15,703 nt of DNA from an uncultured Chloroflexota bacterium (GCA_903915565.1 CAIWTG010000200.1:1-15703); one strand, 5' to 3'. Positions 1 to 6,616 are shown, numbered from the stretch's first letter. Translations and numbers: made by a program. Notes: generated by a model from the sequence alone, not told the origin.

Positions 1-536
1 GGCAGATATGTAAAGGGTGACTGTAACCTCAATACATCCGCAAACGTCCCGGAGATATAGGGTCGTGGGGCGACGCCGTAAAGCAGCTTAATATTATTGG
101 GTATCTTTGATACATCACCCCAGTATTCGGCACAAGACATCATGCCAAGCCCGTAGAGTACTTTACTCATCTCCAATACATATTCTTTGGAGAGCGGTAT
201 CCACTTACACGGATAATCTCCTGACCTGCCGGAAGTATGCGTCCACATCTCTGGTTTAAATGGCAAAACGTCTTCTCTTTGTTCCAGTAGTTCGGGACAA
301 TAATCTTTATAGTCGGTTAGCGGCACCAGCCGGCGGAATTCTTCAACCGTCTTGGGTTTGGCGCCCCGCATTATTTTCTTCCCAATCGTTGATTCGTCGA
401 ACAACTCAAGTTGCTGTAAAAGGAGATTATTCTGAAGCTCCATGAACTCTTTGATATCCAGTTTTAGATAGCCGCAGCACATCTGCCACAGCTCTTCATA
501 ATGACCTTGTTTTAAAAGTTCTATCGCTTTGGGCAA
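1..536 (-). CDS. GH3-type / adenylate-forming enzyme, N-terminal part (cut by window edge)
   Basis: An open frame runs from a TTG at 534-536 (minus strand) off the left edge, giving 178 residues without a stop. The TTG is preceded directly by an in-frame TAG, so translation cannot start further upstream; GAGAGGTG lies just before it as a ribosome binding site. The N-terminal 80 residues look helical. At about residues 100-113 there is a WTHTSGRSG segment followed by KWIPLSKEYV, which resembles the first ATP-binding motif (S/T-S-G-T/R-S/T-G...K.iP.T) of GH3 and related acyl-adenylating enzymes. That family activates a carboxylic acid with ATP. The acid cannot be deduced and the catalytic C-terminal part is outside the window. 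A phenylacetate-CoA ligase or LuxE-like enzyme is the main alternative. Confidence 0.6.
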   Translation of the reverse strand, partial: MPKAIELLKQGHYEELWQMCCGYLKLDIKEFMELQNNLLLQQLELFDESTIGKKIMRGAKPKTVEEFRRLVPLTDYKDYCPELLEQREDVLPFKPEMWTHTSGRSGDYPCKWIPLSKEYVLEMSKVLYGLGMMSCAEYWGDVSKIPNNIKLLYGVAPRPYISGTFADVLRLQSPFTYL

Positions 537-699
537 CTATCACCTCTCAAGCCTACCTCTATAGATATAAAACAACCCTTAAAAATAGCCTAAGTGATAG
601 CTGTTAGCTTGGGAAGTGATTATATTCTAGAACATAGTTATATGCATTTTTGGATATAATGACACCCTGAACATAAGAAAACAGAGGAAAAAATCTGCT

Positions 700-1041
700 T
701 TAGGACTCGGTGTTTTCGCTTAGTTTCTGAAAAGATTCCAGTTGTTGGTTTAACACCTGGACACCTTCATTTTGCTGGCTTTCGTCCATGGACATGCCTG
801 AAACAACGAAAATCTCGAGCATATTACGTAATAGCTCCAGCGTCTGGCGCCGGAATTGCTGAAATTCTTCTTTAGAAATGCCGTTTTTCTGATTCAGCTG
901 TTCTTTCAGCTGACATTGAATAAGGTAATTGACGAATTCCGTCCGGTTCATTTCACCGCGGTGATCGTCAATCTGTTTAACGATATCTTCTTTGACGACC
1001 ATTACTAGATCGTCTTCGTTCAGTACAAGTGTCCTGCGCAT
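700..1041 (-). CDS. Small ribbon-helix-helix-like protein with C-terminal coiled coil
   Basis: This 113-residue protein has no signal peptide or membrane segment. Residues 12-46 follow a ribbon-helix-helix pattern: a short beta-like stretch (VMVVKED), then IDDHRGEMNRTEFVNYLI, with the polar turn before the second helix typical of MetJ/Arc-type regulators. Residues 55-112 are Gln/Glu/Leu-rich and look like a long helix or coiled coil, which could mediate oligomerisation. An AGAGG lies about 12 bases before the ATG, which is somewhat far. A candidate promoter lies at 1147-1175. The protein is probably a DNA-binding regulator, but family membership is inferred from the pattern alone, and no partner toxin gene is adjacent. 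Confidence 0.6.
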   Translation of the reverse strand: MRRTLVLNEDDLVMVVKEDIVKQIDDHRGEMNRTEFVNYLIQCQLKEQLNQKNGISKEEFQQFRRQTLELLRNMLEIFVVSGMSMDESQQNEGVQVLNQQLESFQKLSENTES

Positions 1042-1146
1042 GACGGTATTTGTGCCTCTTTACTAGTATTTTTTGATATTTTCTTCGCTTTTACCTTCCC
1101 CAGTCTAGCATCGAGGTATAAATATTCCCGTAAAAATCATAACAGA

Positions 1147-1175
1147 ATTATAAATATTACCTTAATATTTCATAA
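1147..1175 (-). promoter_or_regulatory. Candidate sigma70 promoter for the 700-1041 gene
   Basis: On the minus strand TTATGA (1170-1175), a 17-base spacer, and a perfect TATAAT (1147-1152) lie about 105 bases upstream of the RHH-like gene and downstream of the terminator of the preceding gene. The -35 is weak (3 of 6) and the region is very AT-rich, so a chance match is possible. Confidence 0.4.
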
Positions 1176-1202
1176 CGATGGAGCAACGGCCGGGAGGTTT
1201 TA

Positions 1203-1238
1203 GAAACAAAACAGCCCGGAGACGTTGCGTCTTCGGGC
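1203..1238 (-). terminator. Intrinsic terminator of the 1266-1577 regulator
   Basis: An 11-bp stem (GCCCGGAGACG at 1214-1224 with CGTCTTCGGGC at 1228-1238, one G-U pair, 3-base loop) is followed on the minus strand by TGTTTTGTTT. It lies 28 bases beyond the stop codon of the upstream minus-strand gene. The plus-strand side has no T tract, so it should act in one direction only. Confidence 0.85.
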
Positions 1239-1265
1239 ATAATGGTAGCTACATTATTACTAAGG

Positions 1266-1577
1266 CTATTGGTCGGAGGCTGGGACGGAATTCAACATAT
1301 CCATCAAGGAATCGATAGTCTTTAGGAGTTTTAGTCCGCTTTCGGTTACCTGATAGGCAACCATATTTTCATCCAGGTTAACTTTGTTGATGAAACCATG
1401 GTTTACCAGGTACTTTAGGTATTTTTGAATCTGGCTAAAGCTCATGTTAGCGGAATACATTATTTCGGTTTTGCCCGCGCCGTTTTCACCGACACGCAGC
1501 ATATCCGCGATTATCTCTATATTGGAGCGGCGCTGCCCGGTAATATGTTTTTGCTTCGTTCCGCTACCGGCTATCAT
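1266..1577 (-). CDS. Winged-helix regulator (ArnR1-like / HTH_45 type)
   Basis: A 103-residue protein resembling the small archaeal-type winged-helix proteins. After a basic tail comes IEIIADMLRV, then GAGKTEIMYSANMSFSQIQKYLKYLVNHGFI (helix-turn-helix), then a wing ending in YQVTESGLKLLKTID. No ligand-binding domain is present, so it probably acts as a dimeric DNA-binding switch. The open frame extends eight codons further, to an ATG at 1599-1601. I chose the ATG at 1575-1577 because AAGGG (1582-1586) stands four bases before it, and because the promoter at 1610-1638 would start transcription at about 1603, leaving the longer form without a leader. Its target is unknown; the adjacent tandem repeats suggest autoregulation. 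Confidence 0.8.
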   Translation of the reverse strand: MIAGSGTKQKHITGQRRSNIEIIADMLRVGENGAGKTEIMYSANMSFSQIQKYLKYLVNHGFINKVNLDENMVAYQVTESGLKLLKTIDSLMDMLNSVPASDQ

Positions 1578-1609
1578 GCTACCCTTTAGTCCTGTATTCA
1601 TTCATTACT

Positions 1610-1638
1610 ATTGTACGCTGCAACATCCCCACTGTCAA
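1610..1638 (-). promoter_or_regulatory. Strong sigma70 promoter of the winged-helix gene
   Basis: Minus strand: perfect TTGACA (1633-1638), 17-base spacer, and TACAAT (1610-1615, 5 of 6). The predicted start of transcription is near 1603, about 26 bases before the chosen start codon. Confidence 0.75.
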
Positions 1639-1651
1639 TCTAGTCAATCTA
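1634..1651 (-). promoter_or_regulatory. Tandem 9-bp repeat covering the -35 box (putative operator)
   Basis: Two perfect head-to-tail copies of TAGATTGAC on the minus strand (1643-1651 and 1634-1642). The proximal copy contains most of the TTGACA box of the winged-helix promoter. A direct repeat overlapping a -35 box is a plausible site for autorepression or activation; this role is inferred. Confidence 0.5.
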
Positions 1652-1665
1652 TGAAAATAGTTTTA

Positions 1666-1693
1666 TTAAAAATGTTTTATCGTGTGTTATAAT
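1666..1693 (+). promoter_or_regulatory. Candidate extended -10 promoter of the proB operon
   Basis: TGTTATAAT (extended -10; TATAAT at 1688-1693) with TTAAAA (1666-1671) 16 bases upstream. A second TATAAT lies at 1695-1700. Either would give a leader of only about 12-20 bases before the proB ATG, which has no ribosome binding site. Confidence 0.6.
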
Positions 1694-1719
1694 TTATAAT
1701 ACTTGCCTGAATAAAAACA

Positions 1720-2889
1720 ATGAAAACGAAAAAAACAGAGTCATCCAATCGGGTCTACCGGCGCATTGTCGTGAAACTGGGCACTGGCCTATTGACTGGT
1801 GGGGGCAATCGTCTGGACCAATCGGTTATGTCAAATTTGGCTGCCCAAATCGCCGAACTGCACGGCAAAGGCGCCCAGTTGGTCATCGTGTCCTCCGGGG
1901 CGGTGGCGGCGGGGCGGCATAAGCTGGGCATCGAAGGGGCGGCTAAAGGCATCCCCATCAAGCAGGTGCTGTCCTCGGTTGGTCAAGGCCGCCTGATGAA
2001 CACCTATGAAAAGCTATTCGATGAGCATCACATTACCGTTGCGCAGGCGCTGCTCACCAAGTCCAATATCGCCGAACGCGCCGGATACCTCAACGCCCGC
2101 AACACTCTGATAGCTTTAATGGAGCTCGGCGTTATCTGCATCGTTAACGAGAACGACGTCGTTTCCGCCGATGAAATCAAGGAAAACAAGTTCGGGGAAA
2201 ACGACATCCTTTCCGCCATGGTCGCCAACTTGATTGACGCCGACCTGCTGATGATATTAGGCGACACCGGCGGGCTGTACACCGCCGACCCCAAGCTAGA
2301 CCCTGACGCCAAACTAGTCCCGCTGGTCAAGAAAATAGATACTTCTGTTAAAAGCCTGGCCTCGGATTCGACGAGCGGCGTAGGCACCGGCGGCATGGTC
2401 ACTAAAATAGAAGCCGTCAAATTGGCGACGGCCTCCGGAGTGCACGTCGTCATTGCCGCCGGAAAAGAACCGGGCATCATTTTGAAGCTGGCCGCCGGGG
2501 ACAAGGACGGGACGCACTTCCCGCCCACCAAAAGCCACCTGGAAAGCCGCCGCCGCTGGATGATTTCCGGCCTCTGTACTAAGGGTAAAATCGTGGTGGA
2601 TTCCGGCGCCGCCACCGCGCTTAAAAAACAGAACCGCAGCCTGCTGGCGGCAGGCATAAAGTCGGTAGAGGGCAAGTTCGGGCGGGGCGACGTTGTGGCG
2701 ATTTACGACGACCAGGGTACACAAATTGCCTGCGGCATTACTAACTATTGTGCCGCCGATATCGATATAATTAAAGGAGCGCAGTCCGACCAAATAACCA
2801 GCCTGTTAAATTTTGATTACGGGCCGGAGGTGGTCCATAAAAATAATCTTGCGTTACTAGAAAGAGAGAAATCAAGTGCCAACAGGTAA
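1720..2889 (+). CDS. proB: Glutamate 5-kinase
   Basis: It phosphorylates L-glutamate with ATP to gamma-glutamyl phosphate, the first and usually proline-inhibited step of proline synthesis, in the cytoplasm. The 389 residues match a full-length enzyme (E. coli has 367). An amino-acid-kinase domain covers about residues 12-265, with VVKLGTGLLT (17-26), VSSGAVAAG (57-65), NENDVVS (143-149), FGENDILSA (158-166) and the nucleotide-site GTGGMVTK (222-229). A PUA domain follows at about 285-375. There is no Shine-Dalgarno sequence before the ATG and the predicted leader is very short, so it may be translated from a near-leaderless transcript. It heads a unit with two small genes and proA. The next gene's GTG start overlaps its end by 14 bases, suggesting translational coupling. 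Confidence 0.97.
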   Translation: MKTKKTESSNRVYRRIVVKLGTGLLTGGGNRLDQSVMSNLAAQIAELHGKGAQLVIVSSGAVAAGRHKLGIEGAAKGIPIKQVLSSVGQGRLMNTYEKLFDEHHITVAQALLTKSNIAERAGYLNARNTLIALMELGVICIVNENDVVSADEIKENKFGENDILSAMVANLIDADLLMILGDTGGLYTADPKLDPDAKLVPLVKKIDTSVKSLASDSTSGVGTGGMVTKIEAVKLATASGVHVVIAAGKEPGIILKLAAGDKDGTHFPPTKSHLESRRRWMISGLCTKGKIVVDSGAATALKKQNRSLLAAGIKSVEGKFGRGDVVAIYDDQGTQIACGITNYCAADIDIIKGAQSDQITSLLNFDYGPEVVHKNNLALLEREKSSANR

Positions 2890-3142
2890 AATCTATTTTT
2901 CCATCGGGGGAGAGTTTATCGCGAATGTGAGTTATAATTTCCAGCACCAGGCGGACGGCCACTGGTGGGGCGAACTAACTCTGGTTGAATATAAACAGGT
3001 TAAAGATGGGGGAAGCTATACCCTCGAACTGGAAGATGGGAAGAAGTGCCACTGCTCCCTGAAAAAGCGGGTCAACCGCGCGGTACAAAGCCTGCCGCCG
3101 CGTTACGTCTATCATTTTATGGGCAATGGTAAGTTTGAGTAA
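2876..3142 (+). CDS. Small protein of unknown function in the proline operon
   Basis: An 88-residue frame starting at a GTG (2876) inside the last 14 bases of proB, preceded by the purine-rich AAAGAGAG. I do not recognise a family. The sequence alternates short probable beta strands (GKIYFSIGGEFIANVSYNF, WWGELTLVEY, GSYTLELEDGK) and ends with a basic patch (KKRVNRAV) and an aromatic tail (YVYHF). It has no membrane segment or signal peptide. Its stop is 11 bases before the next gene. The tight packing between proB and the GNAT gene supports its being translated; any role in proline metabolism would be guesswork. Confidence 0.7.
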   Translation: MPTGKIYFSIGGEFIANVSYNFQHQADGHWWGELTLVEYKQVKDGGSYTLELEDGKKCHCSLKKRVNRAVQSLPPRYVYHFMGNGKFE

Positions 3143-3153
3143 CAGGACGATTA

Positions 3154-3630
3154 TTGATTGAGGCGTTGAATCCTGAACGGCACAGCATTCAGGCCGTAAA
3201 AGACCTTCTGGCTATGGCTGTAGGACGCCCTGAACAAGATTATCTCGAAAAGCTTCTCAATATTTTCTACACGAAAGAAAAACGTGCGTTTTTTGTTCGA
3301 CTGAATCAGGGCAAAATAATCGGTATTATCGGATTAGATTACAGCCAGGCGCCTTACTGGTGGATTACACACATCGCCGTCCATCCGGATTTTAGGAGAA
3401 AGGGTATTGGTCGCCGTATGATAGATGATGCGGCTAAAACGTTATCCCTTACCAGCGCAGGACTAGAGACCGACCAGGACGCCGTAGACTTTTATCGCGC
3501 CTGTGGATTTACCGCTAGAGAAGTTTTTAGTAACTGGCCGGGAACTCACCGTTACCAATGCACCAGAGGACAATGGCCAGAAAGTGTGTTAGAATATTAC
3601 AACAATCTGGAACACAGTAAAAAGGTTTAG
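3154..3630 (+). CDS. GNAT-family N-acetyltransferase
   Basis: This 158-residue protein matches a single GNAT domain, which transfers an acetyl group from acetyl-CoA to an amine. The beta4-alpha3 acetyl-CoA site is clear: IAVHPDFRRKGIGRRMI, with RRKGIG at 81-86 fitting the R/Q-x-x-G-x-G/A loop. It is followed by the conserved DAVDFYRACGF (109-119). The start is a TTG at 3154 with AGGA seven bases upstream; no better start exists nearby. It lies 11 bases after the small unknown gene and 9 bases before proA, so the four are probably one transcript. The substrate is unknown. Short N-acetylglutamate synthases are also GNAT proteins of this size, but nothing in the sequence identifies it as one. 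Confidence 0.9.
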   Translation: MIEALNPERHSIQAVKDLLAMAVGRPEQDYLEKLLNIFYTKEKRAFFVRLNQGKIIGIIGLDYSQAPYWWITHIAVHPDFRRKGIGRRMIDDAAKTLSLTSAGLETDQDAVDFYRACGFTAREVFSNWPGTHRYQCTRGQWPESVLEYYNNLEHSKKV

Positions 3631-3639
3631 AAAATAGCG

Positions 3640-4914
3640 ATGAAAAACGCTGTTGACGATTTGAATACCAAAGGACGCGCTGCCAAACTGGCGTCGCGCC
3701 GGTTAGCGTACGTCTCTACCGATATTAAGAACAAAGCACTAAGTTATATCGCCGAGGACATCCTTCTTCGCAAAGATGAAATCCTTGCAGCCAACGAGCG
3801 CGATTATAAGACAGCCAAATTCAGCGGCATGAGCGCCGCCATGCTGGACCGGCTGATGCTTAACGAGAGCCGGTTGGAAGGCATTGCCGCGGACACTAAA
3901 GCTGTTGCCGCCCTGCCCGACCCTGTTGGCGATGTTTATGAAATGCGCACCATGCCTAACGGACTCCAGATTGGCAAGAAGCGCGTGCCCATCGGCGTTA
4001 TCGGCGCAATTTATGAAAGTCGCCCCAACGTCACGGTGGATATCGCCTCGCTTTGTTTAAAGTCCGGCAATGCCATCATCCTGCGCGGCGGCAAAGAAAC
4101 CATTAACTCCAATACCGCCATCGTTAAGGTGATTCAGGGAGCCTGCAAACGGGCGGGCATGCCGGCCGGCTGTGTCCAATTCATTGACGATACCGACCGC
4201 GCTCTGGTGGATGAAATGCTCAAGATGAATGACGTCATTGACCTGATTATCCCCCGCGGCGGGTCTGGTTTAATACGTTCGGTGGCAGCCAAAGCCACCA
4301 TGCCCGTAGTCACCGGGGGCATCGGTGTCTGCCATACCTATATCGATAAAAGCGCCGACGTCAAGATGGCGGTGGACATCGTCTATAACGCTAAAGTGCA
4401 GCGTCCTACCGTCTGCAACGCTTTAGATACCGTTCTCGTCCACGCCGACATCGCGGAGACTTACCTGCCGGAAATGGCTGCCGAATTAAGTAAGGCCGGT
4501 GTGGAGCTTCATTGCGACGAGGCGTCGTTGACTATCCTCAAGTCAACACAAGGGCTAAAACTTATCAATGCCGAAAAATCCGACTGGGGCAGAGAGTTCC
4601 TGGCGCTGATTGCCGCCATCAAAGTAGTGAACTCACTGGACGAGGCGCTGGAGCACATTGAGAAGTACGGCTCGGGTCATTCCGAGGCTATCATTACTGA
4701 AGACTACCAGAACGCCATGCGTTTTCTTAACGAGGTTGATGCTGCCGCCGTCTATGTTAACGCCAGCACCAGGTTCACCGACGGCAGTCAGTTCGGGCTG
4801 GGGGCAGAGGTAGGCATCAGCACTCAAAAAATGCATGCCCGCGGTCCCATGGGGCTTAAAGAATTGACGACCTATAAATGGATTGTCTTTGGCACCGGTC
4901 AGGTAAGACCGTGA
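3640..4914 (+). CDS. proA: Glutamate-5-semialdehyde dehydrogenase (gamma-glutamyl phosphate reductase)
   Basis: It reduces gamma-glutamyl phosphate, the product of ProB, with NADPH to glutamate-5-semialdehyde, which cyclises to pyrroline-5-carboxylate. The 424 residues match the usual length of 415-430. It has an aldehyde-dehydrogenase fold with VPIGVIGAIYESRPNVTVD (116-134) and LRGGKE (148-153) in the cofactor domain. The catalytic Cys259 is in QRPTVCNALDTVLVH, and the C-terminal signature has HSEAIITED and GLGAEVGIST..MHARGPMGL. The start codon has only a distant AAAGG, so translation may depend on the upstream gene nine bases away. proC is not present, so the last reduction must be encoded elsewhere. 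Its 3' end abuts the inverted-repeat/GIY-YIG unit. Confidence 0.97.
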   Translation: MKNAVDDLNTKGRAAKLASRRLAYVSTDIKNKALSYIAEDILLRKDEILAANERDYKTAKFSGMSAAMLDRLMLNESRLEGIAADTKAVAALPDPVGDVYEMRTMPNGLQIGKKRVPIGVIGAIYESRPNVTVDIASLCLKSGNAIILRGGKETINSNTAIVKVIQGACKRAGMPAGCVQFIDDTDRALVDEMLKMNDVIDLIIPRGGSGLIRSVAAKATMPVVTGGIGVCHTYIDKSADVKMAVDIVYNAKVQRPTVCNALDTVLVHADIAETYLPEMAAELSKAGVELHCDEASLTILKSTQGLKLINAEKSDWGREFLALIAAIKVVNSLDEALEHIEKYGSGHSEAIITEDYQNAMRFLNEVDAAAVYVNASTRFTDGSQFGLGAEVGISTQKMHARGPMGLKELTTYKWIVFGTGQVRP

Positions 4915-4923
4915 TTACTGCCC

Positions 4924-4968
4924 TGTCATTCTGAGGAGTCCTTCCACAGAAGGACGACGTAAGAATCC
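4924..4968 (+). repeat. Palindromic repeat, left copy
   Basis: It begins TGTCATTCTGAGG, contains a perfect 7-bp hairpin (GTCCTTC, loop CACA, GAAGGAC at 4938-4955), and ends AAGAATCC at 4961-4968. There is no T tract, so it is unlikely to be an efficient terminator for proA. Its edge is 10 bases before the GIY-YIG stop codon. Confidence 0.75.
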
Positions 4969-4978
4969 CTACAAATCC

Positions 4979-5284
4979 TTACTCAATTCCGGATATTTCT
5001 CTAAATAAATCGTGCCAGTCTGGATTGAAAGCATTTATCAATGCAACTTTCTTATAACGCTTCCAGTTTTTTATCTGCTTTTCGCGTTCAATAGTTGCCA
5101 TGATATCTTCGCCAACTTCATAGTAAACCAATTTGTGTACGTTATACCTTTGAGTAAATCCTTTAACCAAATTGTGCTTATGTTCATATACTCTACGAAC
5201 TAAATCATTAGTCACGCCAGTATAAAGTGCAGTGTTTTTCTCGGTAGTAAGAATGTATACGGAATATTGTTTATACGATTTCAT
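4979..5284 (-). CDS. Single-domain GIY-YIG endonuclease-like protein
   Basis: This 101-residue protein is essentially one GIY-YIG catalytic domain. VYILTTEKNTALYTGVT carries the two motif strands (VYI and LYTGVT), followed by NDLVRRVYEH with the catalytic-site Arg, and later IEREKQIKNWKRYKK with the metal-binding Glu of this small UvrC/YhbQ-like subfamily. No DNA-binding domain is attached. Members of this subfamily are nucleases of largely unknown role. No good ribosome binding site or promoter is seen upstream; the ATG is 16 bases from the right-hand repeat, so expression may rely on read-through from rph on the same strand. The inverted repeats on both sides suggest an association with the repeat family, similar in layout to RAYT genes with REP sequences. 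Confidence 0.9.
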   Translation of the reverse strand: MKSYKQYSVYILTTEKNTALYTGVTNDLVRRVYEHKHNLVKGFTQRYNVHKLVYYEVGEDIMATIEREKQIKNWKRYKKVALINAFNPDWHDLFREISGIE

Positions 5285-5300
5285 TTAGCGTAATACGGCG

Positions 5301-5336
5301 AGATTCTCACGGGCGCTTCGCGCCCTCAGAATGACA
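5301..5336 (-). repeat. Palindromic repeat, right copy (inverted)
   Basis: Read on the minus strand it begins TGTCATTCTGAGG, has a 6-bp hairpin (GGGCGC, GAA loop, GCGCCC; 5311-5325), and ends GAGAATCT. It shares the 13-base outer end exactly with the copy at 4924 but has a different hairpin arm sequence, as expected for compensatory drift in a structured repeat. Confidence 0.75.
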
Positions 5337-5341
5337 CTATT

Positions 5342-6067
5342 TTATTTCTTTGGCGTCAGCGCTTCCTGCTGGGCTTTAAAAAGCTGCTGAATCCCTTTTT
5401 CCCCCAGCGCCAGTAAATCGTCAATCGACTGTTTGGTAAAAGGCTTGCCCTCAGCGGTGCCCTGGACTTCCACAAACTCGCCCTTGCTGGTCATCACAAT
5501 ATTAAAGTCCACCCCCGCCTGCGAATCTTCATCGTAACAAAGGTCCAGCATCATATAGCTGTTCACGATACCCACGCTGGTGGCTGCCACGGCGCACTTA
5601 AGCGGTATCTTAGAAATCACACCCATCTGTACCAGCTTTTCCATCGCCTGGTATAAAGCCACATAAGCGCCGGTGATAGAAGCCGTCCGTGTACCGCCGT
5701 CAGCTTGGAGAACATCACAGTCAACGATTAAGGTTCTTTCACCGAGTGCAGCCATATCGGTCACGGCCCGCAAAGAGCGCCCGATAAGGCGTTGGATTTC
5801 CTGGTTGCGTCCGCCCACATGTCCCCTGACCGAGTCGCGTTGTGAGCGCGTGACGGTAGCGCGGGGGAGCATAGCGTACTCGGCGGTAACCCAGCCTGTC
5901 CCACTCCCCTTAAGGAACGGAGGCACTCTATCCTCAATACTAACGGCGCAGAGGACATGGGTCTTGCCCAGCTTTATCAGTGCCGACCCTTCGGCGAAGC
6001 TTTGGTAGCCGGGGATTATCTTAATAGGCCTTAGTTCGTCATACGAACGCCCGTCAATTCTTTTCAC
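5342..6067 (-). CDS. rph: Ribonuclease PH
   Basis: It is a phosphorolytic 3'-5' exoribonuclease that trims tRNA precursor 3' ends using phosphate; it is cytoplasmic and normally hexameric. The 241 residues match the family (about 238-255) and cover it end to end: RIDGRSYDELRP (3-14), GWVTAEYAMLPRAT (58-71), the phosphate-binding region GRNQEIQRLIGRSLR (86-100), then DCDVLQADGGTRTASITGA (116-134), and VDFNIVMTS...FVEVQGTAEG. All characteristic residues are present. It is the last gene of a minus-strand group after the MBL-fold and PncC genes; 63 bases separate it from pncC. The ATG has only a weak purine stretch upstream. Its stop lies six bases from the inverted-repeat unit, and no T-tract terminator follows. 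Confidence 0.97.
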   Translation of the reverse strand: MKRIDGRSYDELRPIKIIPGYQSFAEGSALIKLGKTHVLCAVSIEDRVPPFLKGSGTGWVTAEYAMLPRATVTRSQRDSVRGHVGGRNQEIQRLIGRSLRAVTDMAALGERTLIVDCDVLQADGGTRTASITGAYVALYQAMEKLVQMGVISKIPLKCAVAATSVGIVNSYMMLDLCYDEDSQAGVDFNIVMTSKGEFVEVQGTAEGKPFTKQSIDDLLALGEKGIQQLFKAQQEALTPKK

Positions 6068-6130
6068 GAAAAAGTTCTCCCTCTGTTAACGATATGGTGA
6101 GAGTATATCATTGATAGGAAACGATGGCAA

Positions 6131-6607
6131 TTAGGCAGTGGTTAAATATTCCTTCAGCCATTCCAGCGCCGCCTCCGCCACTTTTTGCTTGATTTCCAGT
6201 CGGCTGCCAGTTAGCTCCAGTTTGCGGTTGAACACGCCTTGTTTGTTCGCCATCCCGATGTAAAAAACCCCCACCGCTTTTCCCGGCGTTGCCCCACCCG
6301 GCCCCGCGATGCCTGTATCGGACAAACAGATATCAACGTCTAATACTTTTTTCCCGCCCTTGGCCATCTCTTCAGCAACCTGCTCGCTGACCGCCCCGTA
6401 ACGCTTTAGTGTCCCCGCTTTAACCCCCACGACCTTTATCTTGGTCTCGTTAGCATAACTGACGATTGTTCCTTTAAAGTAATCGGAGCTCCCCGGTACA
6501 TTAGTAATGAGATGAGAGATAAGTCCGCCCGTACCGCTTTCCACCGTGCCCACGATGAGTCCGTAATGTCTCAACAATTCCCCGATTTCTTTTTCTATGC
6601 CAGCCAT
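6131..6607 (-). CDS. pncC: CinA C-terminal-type amidase (nicotinamide-nucleotide amidohydrolase)
   Basis: Standalone 158-residue CinA C-terminal domain. In characterised members this domain deamidates NMN to nicotinate mononucleotide in pyridine-nucleotide salvage. Visible signatures are TVESGTGGLISHLITNVPGSS (21-41), YANETKIKVVGV, GAVSEQVAEEMAKG (71-84), and DTGIAGPGGATPGKAVG (97-113). The usual ESCTGG reads ESGTGG here: the Ser is kept and the Cys is Gly, a position that I recall varies in the family, so activity is probably intact. The N-terminal CinA (MoCF-like) domain is absent, as in E. coli PncC. TAAGGAGG stands just before the ATG, and the gene is only nine bases after the MBL-fold gene, indicating co-transcription. 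Confidence 0.9.
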   Translation of the reverse strand: MAGIEKEIGELLRHYGLIVGTVESGTGGLISHLITNVPGSSDYFKGTIVSYANETKIKVVGVKAGTLKRYGAVSEQVAEEMAKGGKKVLDVDICLSDTGIAGPGGATPGKAVGVFYIGMANKQGVFNRKLELTGSRLEIKQKVAEAALEWLKEYLTTA

Positions 6608-6616
6608 ATCCCCTCC

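Larger units (their letters stand above)
4924..5336. mobile_element. GIY-YIG gene bounded by inverted palindromic repeats (putative mobile unit)
   Basis: A 413-base unit fills the gap between convergent proA (stop at 4914) and rph (stop at 5342). It starts with TGTCATTCTGAGG (4924-4936) and ends with the exact inverted copy (5324-5336). Each copy continues inward through a GC hairpin to an AGAATC-type end, and the only gene inside is a single-domain GIY-YIG nuclease. No target-site duplication is obvious. That the unit moves, or once moved, is inferred from this structure and from my recollection that TGTCATTCTGAG... repeats are dispersed in many bacterial genomes. Confidence 0.5.

Noticed and set aside
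664..699. Possible terminator after the RHH-like gene
   Set aside because: Only a 4-bp stem (CAGA/TCTG) is available before a T-rich stretch; too weak to call.
2028..2675. 215-residue open frame on the minus strand inside proB
   Set aside because: It lies wholly antisense to a clearly conserved gene, and its composition (many Ser, Ala, Pro) is that of a shadow frame.
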